A DNA stretch of 37,930 bases from Gallionellales bacterium GWA2_60_142 (GCA_001801085.1 MGWR01000059.1:1-37930); one strand, 5' to 3'; positions 10,194 to 18,640 are shown, counted from the stretch's first letter. Made by a program: numbers and translations. Notes: generated from the sequence alone by a model not told the origin.

Positions 10194-11396
10194 ATGCGCG
10201 GCATTATGGGACAAGCCAGACGAAAACGCATCCTGCTCGGCATCACCGGCGGCATCGCGGCCTACAAGGCGGCGGAGCTGGTGCGCCTGCTGGTCAAACA
10301 AGGCTTCGAGGTGCAGGTCGCGATGACCGAAGCGGCGACGCAATTCATCACGCCGACCACGATGCAGGCGCTGTCAGGCCAGCCTGTGCTACTGAACCAG
10401 TGGCAAGACGAAGCCGGCATGACGCACATCCATTCCAGCCGCGCCGCGGATGCCATCGTGATCGCGCCCGCCACGGCGGACTTCATCGCCAAGCTGGCGC
10501 ACGGCATGGCCGACGACCTGCTCTCCGCGCTGTGCCTGGCGCGCGACTGCCCGCTACTGGTAGCACCCGCAATGAACAAACAGATGTGGAGCAATCCGGC
10601 CACGCAGCGCAACGTGCAACAACTTGCAGCCGACGGTATCGCAGTGCTCGGCCCGGCCTGCGGATCGCAGGCCTGCGGCGAAGAAGGCATGGGCCGGATG
10701 CTGGAGCCGGCAGAACTGGCCGACGAAATTGTCGCCAGCTTCCAGCCCAAGCTATTGACCGGAATCAAACTGCTGATGACCGCCGGACCGACCTACGAGG
10801 CAATCGACGCGGTGCGCGGCATCACCAACCGCAGCTCCGGCAAGATGGGCTACGCAATCGCGCAGGCCGCGCGCGAAATGGGCGCACAGGTAACACTGGT
10901 GTCGGGCCCGGTCGCGCTGACGACTCCAGTCGGCGTGGAGCGTATCTCCGTCAACAGCGCACAGGAAATGTACGACGCAGTGAACCGACGCGCGGGCGAT
11001 GCGGACATCTTCATCGGCGTCGCGGCAGTCGCGGACTATCGCGTCGCCCATCCTGCCGAACAAAAAATCAAAAAATCCGCCGCGCCGATGACGCTGGAAC
11101 TGGTCGCCAACCCGGACATCCTCGCCGATATCGCCAGCCTGCCGAATCCGCCGTTCTGCGTGGGCTTCGCCGCCGAGAGCGAGCGGCTCGCCGAATACGC
11201 CGAACAGAAACGCCGCGCGAAGAAACTGCCGCTGCTGGTGGGCAACCTCGCGCAACAGGCGATAGGCAGCGACGACAACGAACTGATACTGTTCGACGAC
11301 AACGGCAACCACCCGCTGCCGCGCGCCGACAAGCTGACGCTGGCACGGCTATTGATGCAGCACATTGCACAACGATACAAAGGAGCGAAGCTATGA
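10194..11396 (+). CDS. coaBC: Bifunctional phosphopantothenoylcysteine decarboxylase / phosphopantothenate-cysteine ligase
   Basis: CoaBC makes 4'-phosphopantetheine in coenzyme A synthesis by joining cysteine to phosphopantothenate (CoaB) and decarboxylating the product (CoaC). The CoaC half shows the FMN-binding start [14 protein letters not shown], the PAMNKQMW motif and the active-site flap [10 protein letters not shown]. The CoaB half begins near [15 protein letters not shown] with SSGKMG and contains the KIKKS lysine cluster. Length is 400 residues from the ATG at 10194; ATG at 10206 (MGQARRKR) is an equally possible start, as neither has a strong ribosome site. The stop overlaps the dut start as ATGA, so the two genes form an operon, as in many proteobacteria. 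Confidence 0.96.
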   Translation: MRGIMGQARRKRILLGITGGIAAYKAAELVRLLVKQGFEVQVAMTEAATQFITPTTMQALSGQPVLLNQWQDEAGMTHIHSSRAADAIVIAPATADFIAKLAHGMADDLLSALCLARDCPLLVAPAMNKQMWSNPATQRNVQQLAADGIAVLGPACGSQACGEEGMGRMLEPAELADEIVASFQPKLLTGIKLLMTAGPTYEAIDAVRGITNRSSGKMGYAIAQAAREMGAQVTLVSGPVALTTPVGVERISVNSAQEMYDAVNRRAGDADIFIGVAAVADYRVAHPAEQKIKKSAAPMTLELVANPDILADIASLPNPPFCVGFAAESERLAEYAEQKRRAKKLPLLVGNLAQQAIGSDDNELILFDDNGNHPLPRADKLTLARLLMQHIAQRYKGAKL

Positions 11397-11848
11397 AACA
11401 TCTCTCGGTGGACGTAAAAATTCTCGATCCTCGCCTGCATGAAAACATGCCGGGCTACGCGACCGGCGGTTCGGCCGGAATAGACCTGCGCGCCTGCATC
11501 GAAAGCAACACGATCATCCATCCGGGACAATGCGAACTCATCCCCAGCGGCATCGCCGTCCACCTCGCCGATCCCGGCTATGCCGCGATGATCCTGCCGC
11601 GCTCAGGCCTCGGACACAAACACGGCATCGTGCTCGGCAACCTGGTCGGCCTGATCGACTCGGATTATCAGGGACAAATCTTCGTGTCGCTGTGGAACCG
11701 CAGCCAACTCCCGTTCACACTGATGCCGATGGAGCGCATGGCGCAACTGGTGATCGTTCCAGTGATGCAAGCGAAATTCAACATCGTCGAAGACTTCCCG
11801 ATCAGCGAACGCGGCAGCGGCGGATTCGGCAGCACCGGTAAACATTGA
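11393..11848 (+). CDS. dut: Deoxyuridine 5'-triphosphate nucleotidohydrolase (dUTPase)
   Basis: dUTPase hydrolyses dUTP to dUMP and pyrophosphate, keeping uracil out of DNA and supplying dUMP for thymidylate. The 151-residue length is normal for the trimeric enzyme. All five motifs are present in order: [35 protein letters not shown] and the C-terminal [12 protein letters not shown]. The ATG at 11393 lies inside the coaBC stop (ATGA), with AAAGGAG upstream in the end of coaBC, so translation is coupled. A REP-like palindrome and a strong hairpin terminator follow. Confidence 0.97.
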   Translation: MKHLSVDVKILDPRLHENMPGYATGGSAGIDLRACIESNTIIHPGQCELIPSGIAVHLADPGYAAMILPRSGLGHKHGIVLGNLVGLIDSDYQGQIFVSLWNRSQLPFTLMPMERMAQLVIVPVMQAKFNIVEDFPISERGSGGFGSTGKH

Positions 11849-11854
11849 CATCGC

Positions 11855-11880
11855 GGGGACACGGCGCGCCGTGCCCCTAC
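11855..11880. repeat. REP-like palindrome downstream of dut
   Basis: The core CACGGCGCGCCGTG (11860-11873) is a perfect palindrome flanked by GGGGA and CCCC, ending in CTAC (GTAG read on the other strand). The same core and end recur at 30505-30528, so this is a dispersed element. It starts 7 bp after the dut stop. Confidence 0.75.
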
Positions 11881-11930
11881 AGTGGAGCAGGATAGATTGA
11901 GCAACCAGAACACCCGAACCGACGCTCATG

Positions 11931-11959
11931 AAAAAGGCGACCTCCCGGTCGCCTTTTTT
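11931..11959. terminator. Bidirectional intrinsic terminator after dut
   Basis: A 7-bp stem (GGCGACC/GGTCGCC) with a 4-nt loop is flanked by A5 on the left and T6 on the right, so it can act on both strands. It ends the coaBC-dut transcript. Stem and tails are almost the same as in the hairpin at 18708-18734. Confidence 0.88.
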
Positions 11960-12012
11960 ATCGCCCCCTGCCCGCACATGACGGAACCGATGCGACAAAC
12001 CTGACATCGTCA

Positions 12013-12042
12013 TTGACACCGCCCGGCCACCTCCCCTACAGT
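12013..12042 (+). promoter_or_regulatory. Candidate sigma-70 promoter upstream of the structured leader
   Basis: A consensus -35 TTGACA (12013-12018) is followed after 18 bp by TACAGT (12037-12042) as -10. Transcription would start near 12050 and run into the hairpins at 12104-12187 and the small ORF at 12203. It lies in the roughly 350 bp between dut and that ORF, where I see no other gene. Confidence 0.4.
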
Positions 12043-12103
12043 TCACCCCGCTTGCAAATCCGCCGCAACGCACATCGCACCGCACGCACGGCGCGAGGCC
12101 ACC

Positions 12104-12187
12104 GGCAGATTCCCCGGAACAGGAGGTCTGGCGCAAGATGGGTTCCCGCATTAAGACGGGAAGCATCTGCCATTGCACGACCTGTTC
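12104..12187 (+). promoter_or_regulatory. Structured 5' leader with competing pairings, family unknown
   Basis: An inner hairpin has stem TTCCCG (12143-12148)/CGGGAA (12157-12162), extended by AGATG (12136-12140)/CATCT (12164-12168). An outer stem GAACAGG (12117-12123)/CCTGTTC (12181-12187) encloses it. An upstream arm GGCAGAT (12104-12110), followed by TCCC, can instead pair with ATCTGCC (12165-12171) and GGGA, which would break the inner hairpin. A purine-rich ribosome site and ATG follow within 15 nt. The layout suits a riboswitch, attenuator or protein-binding leader. It matches no riboswitch consensus that I can recall. Confidence 0.5.
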
Positions 12188-12202
12188 AGCCTAGGGGGAA
12201 TG

Positions 12203-12313
12203 ATGAATCACCACCTCACCGAATACGCACTTCGCGAATGCGATGTCGCCATGAATCTGCACGATGATCTGTTTAGTCAACAATCAATGCGATGCCGTTT
12301 GATTCGCAATTGA
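12203..12313 (+). CDS. Possible 36-residue ORF or start of a truncated gene
   Basis: An AGGGGGA ribosome site precedes ATGATG at 12200/12203. The reading frame begins MNHHLTEYALRECDVAMNLH and stops at 12313. The first half has the GC-rich codon use of the host, and the sequence becomes AT-rich from about 12270. The ORF may therefore be the beheaded start of a native gene cut by the accessory region, with the rest lost. It could instead be a genuine leader peptide for the structured element just upstream. I do not recognise the sequence. Confidence 0.35.
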   Translation: MNHHLTEYALRECDVAMNLHDDLFSQQSMRCRLIRN

Positions 12314-12356
12314 GTTTGAGCATTTAATCTAACTTTACAAATATGAGGTGAGGAAT

Positions 12357-13415
12357 ATGCAAACTGACATGCACTACTATGGAACCTATGCAATGGCCTG
12401 CGCAGCCGGTATCTTGCCTGCCGCTTCTCAAGTTATAGCTACTTCAGCTCAATACGTAGATGACTCGGATGTATTTCAAGAGAAGCTAGACGATGGGATG
12501 TACATCGAAGCTGCCGCCACAGCTCATCACCCAATCGACAAGAATAACGTTGACCATGTTGATCAATGCAAAATATGGGTGCCATTCCATTTCCTGCCCG
12601 GAAACCAAGGCGACACGCTGACTGAAAGACTTATCTGCAGGATGGATAGCCCATTAGCTCGGGAAATGGTAGATCACAATCTTACCTTTGCTGATTCCGG
12701 ATTTGCCCTTGAACTCATGGGTATTACAGCACACGTATATGCGGATACTTTTTCGCACTATGGTTTTTCAGGCATCAGCTCACCCTTAAACAAAGTTGAA
12801 GCAGACAGCATTCAGCTTAATGCAAAAGATCCGAAGACACTTCAGTACATAATTAACAAGTTCAGTGACTTCAAGGATAAATATATCGCAGGCAATATTG
12901 CCGACCTCGTTGCGCTAGGGCATGGCTCCGTTGGCACTTATCCTGACAGGCCATACTTGAACTGGAATTTTAAATATGAAGATGGTCGCACCTCTGGAAC
13001 ACGTGAGAATAAACAAACATTTCTTGAGGCCTGTCGCCAACTCCATCGAGTATTCACGGAATTTGTACAGAAAAAGCCAGAGTTTTTGGTAAAGGACATG
13101 CGCCGTGAGTTTGACGATATTGAGAAGCGCATTTCAAAAATACTGGCAACCGAAGGAGATATGGGCACTCGAATCAATGCATGGCAGCGTGCAGTAACTG
13201 GCGGCCACCTCTTCGACAATCCTGAAAAAAATAAAATTCCAGAATACGACAATGCATCCTTCGATGCAGATCGCAAGTTGCTCCCAACATTCAAACGTGA
13301 TGCAGTCGAAAGCGCCTCAATATTCCAATTCTTAAATGCTGCGAAGACCCATCGAAACTTTGTATTGGATGTGTTGCTTCCTAAGCATGAGCTTTCTGTA
13401 ATTCGTCGTATGTAG
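12357..13415 (+). CDS. DUF6765-like protein, possible metal-dependent phospholipase C/nuclease fold
   Basis: The product has 352 residues. I chose ATG 12357 (AGGTGAGG just upstream) over the in-frame GTG at 12348, because MQTDMHYYGTYAMACAAG is the N-terminus I recall for DUF6765 proteins. Conserved-looking polar sites are DMHYY near the start, the SAQYVDDS segment, AHHPID, and the central helix AHVYADTFSHYGFSG, which gives H-x3-D-x3-H. Such His/Asp sites resemble zinc ligands of the phospholipase C/P1 nuclease fold; that parallel is inference. There is no signal peptide or membrane segment, so it is probably cytoplasmic. The gene is clearly AT-richer than dut or purL, a sign of transfer. The next gene starts 111 bp downstream on the same strand. 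Confidence 0.7.
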   Translation: MQTDMHYYGTYAMACAAGILPAASQVIATSAQYVDDSDVFQEKLDDGMYIEAAATAHHPIDKNNVDHVDQCKIWVPFHFLPGNQGDTLTERLICRMDSPLAREMVDHNLTFADSGFALELMGITAHVYADTFSHYGFSGISSPLNKVEADSIQLNAKDPKTLQYIINKFSDFKDKYIAGNIADLVALGHGSVGTYPDRPYLNWNFKYEDGRTSGTRENKQTFLEACRQLHRVFTEFVQKKPEFLVKDMRREFDDIEKRISKILATEGDMGTRINAWQRAVTGGHLFDNPEKNKIPEYDNASFDADRKLLPTFKRDAVESASIFQFLNAAKTHRNFVLDVLLPKHELSVIRRM

Positions 13416-13526
13416 TCATGCAATGGATACTCACTTATGAAACAAGACATTATTTGAAATATATCTCAATTCTCACGCGAAAAATGTATTCCGAACCCCC
13501 GATAATTTACGTAGGAGATAACCACG

Positions 13527-14441
13527 ATGAAAGAACAAGACGTTCAGTCTTTAGAAATTCGAATTGAATTCGAACGTGGGGCAGGTGATCCAACGCGGAT
13601 TTTTTACTCAATGGCAGGCCTCATTGAATCTATTCAAGCAATTGACAAACATTTAGGTGCTTGCATTGGTGTCGGTGTTCGAACATCACTCGTTCTCGAT
13701 GATATCGAAGCAGCTTCATTGAAGGCCAAACTTAAATCAACAATCGAAGCCATCCCCGATGAACCATTGAAATCTGGCGATATAAAAAAACTGATTGGAC
13801 ACTATCTCCTGAAAGGAAAACATAAGATTCTCGATTGGTGCAGTGAACGAAACGAAATAACCTCACGGGAAGAAGTAAAACAGTTGGAAAACGAATTGCA
13901 ACTCCTTGCTGAGGACACAAACATAAAACAAATCCCAGCATATTCCTCTATAAATACTGCCAGCCTGCTCTCAGATATCGCTGAAATAAAGAACGCCCTA
14001 AACCACCTCAACTCCCAAGACAAGGCAACTCTACGCTCACCTGAAGGGCTGTCTCGATACAACCAAATGCTAGTCGTATCAGATGACATCGTTAGAGATA
14101 TCGTTACTAGAGAAACTCTTGCATCAACAAGTCAGAAAATTATTAAAGTTAAAAAACCAGACTACTTAGGTCAATCTCGTTGGGTGTTTAAATATTCAGG
14201 ACATCTTGTAGAAGCAAAAATTTCTGATGCTGATTGGCTATATAAATTTCAGTCAAAAAACGAACATCTTCAACCAGGAGACTCACTAAAAGTACTACTA
14301 CGGGAAGAAGTTTCTTATGGATATGACAGTGAAATAGTTCATACCGAATATGAAGTTGTTAGCGTATTGGGGGTGATATATGGCCCCATTCACGAACAGA
14401 AAACTATGCTATACAAAACCTCAGGCTCAGACTCGAATTAA
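13527..14441 (+). CDS. Uncharacterised 304-residue protein
   Basis: I do not recognise a named family. The start at 13527 has AGGAG 9 nt upstream. The N-terminal part (about 1-100) mixes strands and helices around RIEFERGAGDPTRIFYSMAG and SLVLDDIEAASLKAKLKS. The middle (100-200) is helical and charged, possibly coiled. The C-terminal ~90 residues are beta-rich, from WVFKYSGHLVEAKI to EVVSVLGVIYGP, as in a small barrel. No signal peptide, transmembrane helix or catalytic motif is visible. Low GC matches the gene before it, and together they form an AT-rich pair placed between dut and a restriction-modification gene, so a defence or stress role is conceivable. That rests on context only. Confidence 0.7.
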   Translation: MKEQDVQSLEIRIEFERGAGDPTRIFYSMAGLIESIQAIDKHLGACIGVGVRTSLVLDDIEAASLKAKLKSTIEAIPDEPLKSGDIKKLIGHYLLKGKHKILDWCSERNEITSREEVKQLENELQLLAEDTNIKQIPAYSSINTASLLSDIAEIKNALNHLNSQDKATLRSPEGLSRYNQMLVVSDDIVRDIVTRETLASTSQKIIKVKKPDYLGQSRWVFKYSGHLVEAKISDADWLYKFQSKNEHLQPGDSLKVLLREEVSYGYDSEIVHTEYEVVSVLGVIYGPIHEQKTMLYKTSGSDSN

Positions 14442-14568
14442 GTTTTGAGACGGGAAAACAATTGAGATAATGAAAAAACCAGTCTGACCCTTTTGGCTGC
14501 TCCTGTTATTCACACGTAACGAAAACCAAAATCACTTCCCCCAATTTTTAGCGTAATCGAGATATTCA

Positions 14569-17388
14569 ATGGCACTTTCCTGGAACGAAATCCGCAATCG
14601 CGCGCACGAGTTTTCCAAGCGCTGGGAGCACGAGACCTCGGAGGATGCCGAGGCCAAGGCGTTCTGGATCGAGTTCCTCAACGTCTTCGGCATTGATCGC
14701 AAGCGTGTCGCCAGCTTCGAGGAACCGGTCAAAAAACTCGGCGACAAACAGGGCTACATCGACCTGTTCTGGAAAGGTATGTTGCTGGTCGAACACAAGT
14801 CGCGCGGCAAAGACCTCGACAAGGCCTACACGCAGGCGCTCGATTACTTCCCCGGCATCAAGGAACGTGACCTGCCGAAATATGTGCTGGTGTCCGACTT
14901 CGCGCGCTTCCGTTTGTACGACTTGGAAGAGGGCACGCAAGAAGAATTCAAACTCGCCGACCTGCACAAGCGCATCAAGCATTTCGCCTTCATCGCCGGA
15001 TACCGCACGCAAACTATCGCGCCACAAAATCCGGTCAACATCAAGGCTGCCGAGCGTATGGGCAAGCTGCACGACGCGCTCAAGGCGGCAGGCTACGAGG
15101 GACACCCGCTCGAAGTGCTCCTGGTACGCCTGCTGTTCTGCCTGTTCGCGGAAGACACCGGCATCTTCCAGCCCGCCGGCGCGTTCCGCGCCTGGACAGA
15201 GGAGCGCACCGCGCCGGACGGTTCCAACCTCGGGCCGCAACTCGCGCAACTGTTTCAGGTGCTCAACACGCCCGAAAACAAACGCTCAAAAAACCTCGAC
15301 GAACTGCTCGCCGCGTTCCCCTATGTCAACGGCAAGCTATTCGAAGAAATGCTGCCCATCGCCGATTTCGACCTCACGATGCGCGAGGCATTGCTCGACT
15401 GCTGCGCACTCGACTGGAGCGCTATCTCGCCCGCGATCTTCGGCGCGCTGTTCCAGAGCATTATGGACGGCAAGGCACGGCGCAACCTCGGCGCGCACTA
15501 CACCTCCGAGGAAAACATCCTCAAGCTGATCGGACCGCTGTTCCTCGATGCGCTATGGGAAGAATTCAAACGCGTCAAAGGCAACAAGAACAAGTTGTTC
15601 GAGTTCCACAAAAAGCTGCGCACGCTGACCTTCTTCGACCCCGCCTGTGGCTGCGGTAATTTCCTGGTGATCGCCTACCGCGAACTGCGCAAGCTGGAAC
15701 TCGATGTGCTGCGCACCGTGCATGAAGGCCCCGGCTCACGCTTCCTCGACATCCATCAGGAAATCAGCGTGGACGTGGACCAGTTCTACGGCATCGAGAT
15801 CGAAGAGTTTCCGGCACAGATCGCGCAAGTCGCAATGTGGCTGATGGATCACCAGATGAACGTGCGCGTGTCGGAAGAATTCGGCATGTACTTCGCGCGC
15901 ATCCCGCTCAAGGCCTCACCGCACATCGTCCACGGCAACGCGCTCACGTTGGACTGGAACGACGTACTACCTGCGGAGCGGGCGAGTTATGTGCTGGGCA
16001 ATCCGCCGTTCGTCGGCGCGAAGTTCATGGACGACGCGCAACGCGAGGACGTTCAGCATGTGTTCGCGGACATCAAGAGCGGAGGGCTGCTCGATTTCGT
16101 CGCGGCATGGTATGTCAAAGCGGCGCGGTACATCACTCACCAACCGTGCGTAGGGGCGCAATTCATTGCGCCCCATATGGATGATGCGATGAATCCGGGC
16201 GTGATAAATCACGCCCTTACGAAGCTTGCCTTCGTCTCCACCAACTCCATCACCCAGGGGGAACAAGCCGGCGTGCTATGGGGCTGGCTACTCGCGCAGG
16301 GCATCCGCATCCATTTTGCCCACCGCACCTTCCAGTGGAGCAACGAGGCGCGCGGCATGGCGGCGGTGCATTGCGTCATCATCGGTTTCGGCGCGCACGA
16401 CATCGAGAAGAAGACCATCTATGAATACGAGGACATTCGCGGCGAAGCACACGCCGTCGCCGCGCGCAACATCAATCCCTATCTGGTGGATGCGCCGGAT
16501 GTGAACATCTCTAATCGACGCCATCCCATATCACGAGTGCCGGAAATCGTTTTTGGCAACATGCCAAACGATGGAGGACATCTATTGATGACTGATTCTG
16601 AAAAGCGCGAACTACTCCTGAAGGAGCCAGCCGCTAAAAAATTTATTCGCCCTTTCATGAGCGCGAAAGAATTTATCAACAACGAACCGCGATGGTGTTT
16701 GTGGCTGGTAAATGTTGCCCCCCATGAACTGCGACAACTACCGGAAATTTCGCGGCGCGTGCAGGCCGTAAAGGATTTGCGCGAAGCCAGTGATCGTCAA
16801 ACAACGCGCGAATTGGCTGCTTATCCAACATTGTTCGGAGAGATTCGCCAGCCTACATCTAACTACATTCTCGTACCGCGACATTCATCGGAGAGCCGTG
16901 CTTACATCCCTTGTGGCTTTTTCGATACAAATCAAATTGTCGCCGATAGCTGTCTCGCCATTCCAAACGCCACGCTCTACCACTTCGGCATTCTGACCTC
17001 GATAATGCACATGGCTTGGGTACGTTACACCTGCGGACGAATCAAAAGCGATTATCGCTACTCGGCTGGTATCGTCTACAACAACTACCCGTGGCCTGAC
17101 GAACCCACCGACAAACAACGCGCATCCATCGAAGCCGCCGCCCAAGCCGTGCTGGATGCCCGAGCGCAATTCCCGCAAAGCTCGCTCGCCGACCTCTACG
17201 ACCCGCTCACCATGCCGCCCGCGCTTGTCAAGGCCCACCAGACCCTCAATCGCGCCGTGGACGCCTGCTACCGCAAGGCCGCATTCACCAGCGACGCGCA
17301 ACGCGTAGAGTTTTTGTTCGAGCGCTACCAGCAATTCACCAGCTTATTGCCGCCGGATAAATCTCCCAAGAAAAGAAAAGGCCCATAA
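14569..17388 (+). CDS. MmeI-like type IIL restriction-modification enzyme (single-chain nuclease-methyltransferase)
   Basis: The 939-residue protein resembles MmeI (about 920 residues), in which one chain cuts DNA and methylates adenine. The N-terminal nuclease has the D-x9-E-x-K site at D65, E75 and K77 within YIDLFWKGMLLVEHKSRG. The methyltransferase has motif I DPACGCGNF (357-365) and motif IV NPPF (478-481). The target-recognition domain follows (about 640-830), then a helical C-terminus after NNYPWP. Two oddities are a 24-residue in-frame insert encoded by an inverted REP doublet (residues 528-551), and a recognition domain that is much AT-richer than the rest. No full-length specificity or methylase partner is needed or seen. 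The start MALSWNEIR matches the family; its ribosome site is weak. Confidence 0.92.
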   Translation: MALSWNEIRNRAHEFSKRWEHETSEDAEAKAFWIEFLNVFGIDRKRVASFEEPVKKLGDKQGYIDLFWKGMLLVEHKSRGKDLDKAYTQALDYFPGIKERDLPKYVLVSDFARFRLYDLEEGTQEEFKLADLHKRIKHFAFIAGYRTQTIAPQNPVNIKAAERMGKLHDALKAAGYEGHPLEVLLVRLLFCLFAEDTGIFQPAGAFRAWTEERTAPDGSNLGPQLAQLFQVLNTPENKRSKNLDELLAAFPYVNGKLFEEMLPIADFDLTMREALLDCCALDWSAISPAIFGALFQSIMDGKARRNLGAHYTSEENILKLIGPLFLDALWEEFKRVKGNKNKLFEFHKKLRTLTFFDPACGCGNFLVIAYRELRKLELDVLRTVHEGPGSRFLDIHQEISVDVDQFYGIEIEEFPAQIAQVAMWLMDHQMNVRVSEEFGMYFARIPLKASPHIVHGNALTLDWNDVLPAERASYVLGNPPFVGAKFMDDAQREDVQHVFADIKSGGLLDFVAAWYVKAARYITHQPCVGAQFIAPHMDDAMNPGVINHALTKLAFVSTNSITQGEQAGVLWGWLLAQGIRIHFAHRTFQWSNEARGMAAVHCVIIGFGAHDIEKKTIYEYEDIRGEAHAVAARNINPYLVDAPDVNISNRRHPISRVPEIVFGNMPNDGGHLLMTDSEKRELLLKEPAAKKFIRPFMSAKEFINNEPRWCLWLVNVAPHELRQLPEISRRVQAVKDLREASDRQTTRELAAYPTLFGEIRQPTSNYILVPRHSSESRAYIPCGFFDTNQIVADSCLAIPNATLYHFGILTSIMHMAWVRYTCGRIKSDYRYSAGIVYNNYPWPDEPTDKQRASIEAAAQAVLDARAQFPQSSLADLYDPLTMPPALVKAHQTLNRAVDACYRKAAFTSDAQRVEFLFERYQQFTSLLPPDKSPKKRKGP
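16150..16221. repeat. Inverted REP doublet inserted in frame in the MmeI-like gene
   Basis: Unit 1 starts GTAG at 16150 and forms GGGGCGCAAT/ATTGCGCCCC around a 2-nt centre (16153-16174). Unit 2 is inverted, GGGCGTGAT/ATCACGCCC (16197-16216), and ends TTACG. The whole element is 72 bp, exactly 24 codons, so the reading frame is kept. The same family occurs at 30457-30529. Confidence 0.85.
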
Positions 17389-17435
17389 AATGACGGTTAA
17401 CCTGTGTTTTTTACAGTAGCGCAGAGGGGTAAGGG

Positions 17436-17891
17436 ATGAAAGGAGTTGTCACTGCCGATGAAGCTCGCGTAATTGCTGCGACACCCAAGAAATTGCACGG
17501 ACTGCATGGCCAGTTTGCTTTTCAAATGCGCAACAACCATGCGGGGCACTTTATCGCCTCCGCACGCGTTGAAGATGCCGATGGCGCACTCTTGCCCGGA
17601 TTGATCGTAGAGGCGGAATACAAGGCCGCTCTTACCCTGAACCGCTGCCTGTTTTTGTTCACCCTATTCACGCAAAGGCACGGCGCGAAGCTGCGGGCCT
17701 ACCAGCTGGAAATCACCCCGCCGAATAAGCTCACACATAACGAACCCGGCAATATCATTCACGGAGCCCATGAACATTGGGGTGACAAGGCTATTGCGCT
17801 GCAAGGATTCGGGTGCGATGATTACTCGCGTGGATTTGCGCATTTCTGCCAACAAATCAACCTGACTGCCGTACAACTGGAACTGCCATGA
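17436..17891 (+). CDS. Uncharacterised 151-residue protein coupled to a DUF1828-like gene
   Basis: This encodes 151 residues starting at ATG 17436, 48 bp after the MmeI-like gene and preceded by a purine-rich GGGGTAAGGG. The central FAFQMRNNHAGHFIASARV and the region YQLEITPPNKLTHNEPGN followed by HEHWGD suggest a compact alpha/beta protein with His-rich conserved sites. It weakly recalls DUF6978 proteins, but I would not rely on that. There are no membrane or signal segments. Its stop overlaps the start of the next gene as ATGA, so the two are translated together. They may belong to the restriction-modification operon or form a separate two-gene module. Confidence 0.65.
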   Translation: MKGVVTADEARVIAATPKKLHGLHGQFAFQMRNNHAGHFIASARVEDADGALLPGLIVEAEYKAALTLNRCLFLFTLFTQRHGAKLRAYQLEITPPNKLTHNEPGNIIHGAHEHWGDKAIALQGFGCDDYSRGFAHFCQQINLTAVQLELP

Positions 17892-18640
17892 ACTGCCAAC
17901 TGATTGCCGACAAATTCGCTTTTGAGTGCACTCCGCTCTTGACCACCAAGGGCGAGGAAGCATTCGAACTCGGCACACCATTTGCCTTTGCCGATGGTGC
18001 GGCTATCAACGTGTATGCCATTCCGCATGGCGATACGCTGGAATTGACTGATAACGGGGATACCATGCTGCATCTCACCAGCATGGGCATGACTGCCTGG
18101 CATAAAAGCAAATTGGCATCTTTGCAGCGTAGTATCGAACCTCATGGCCTTACTTTTACAGAGCAAGGCGAAATCAAGACTTGTGGAAAGGCCGACCATG
18201 CAGCTTTGCTGATTGCACAATTCATTAGCGGAATTCTTGCTGTAGCTCAGATGGAGCGTGCTGCCTTGGGTGTGCCGGACAAGGCCGACAATTTGGCTGA
18301 TGAAGTGGAGATGTTGTTGAGGAATTGGAAGCCCCAACTCGCACTTGTGCGCACCCCTCATGTAAAGGGCATTTCGGGTCACGAATACGGTTTTGATTTT
18401 ATGCTTGGCGATGAATTAGTTGATGTCCTTACACCACACCATAACGCCACTGGGGGCGTTATGCGTAAACTGGGAGACGTGCTAAGCGGCTCAGGTCAGC
18501 ATAAGGCCTTGGTAATTGTAGATGACCGAGTAGACCCTGGACGTGCTGAAACAGAATTGCAGATCATTGCAATGCTGGCTCGCGCCATGCCACTTTCAAA
18601 ATTAATGGCAAAGCACCCGACAACACCGCAACTGCACTAG
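17888..18640 (+). CDS. DUF1828-like domain protein, 250 residues
   Basis: The N-terminal third reads PFAFADGAAINVYAIPHGD followed by LELTDNGDTMLHL, which fits the DUF1828 pattern (a 'dG..i.vy' strand pair followed by 'LTDnG'). The rest continues with a helical segment and a conserved-looking strand ending KALVIVDDRV. DUF1828 proteins have no proven activity and are often found with phage or mobile genes. Translation starts inside the stop of the 151-residue gene (ATGA), so the two products probably act together. A bidirectional hairpin terminator follows 68 bp after the stop. Confidence 0.65.
   Translation: MNCQLIADKFAFECTPLLTTKGEEAFELGTPFAFADGAAINVYAIPHGDTLELTDNGDTMLHLTSMGMTAWHKSKLASLQRSIEPHGLTFTEQGEIKTCGKADHAALLIAQFISGILAVAQMERAALGVPDKADNLADEVEMLLRNWKPQLALVRTPHVKGISGHEYGFDFMLGDELVDVLTPHHNATGGVMRKLGDVLSGSGQHKALVIVDDRVDPGRAETELQIIAMLARAMPLSKLMAKHPTTPQLH

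Noticed and set aside
10400-11392. Upstream extension of the dut frame through coaBC
   Set aside because: This part is an out-of-frame, Arg-rich shadow of coaBC; dUTPase sequence and the ribosome site begin at 11393.
12104-12187. tRNA, cobalamin, FMN, c-di-GMP or SAH riboswitch
   Set aside because: I compared the leader with the consensus cores I remember for these classes and found none of the invariant elements. No cloverleaf can be drawn. I left the element unnamed.
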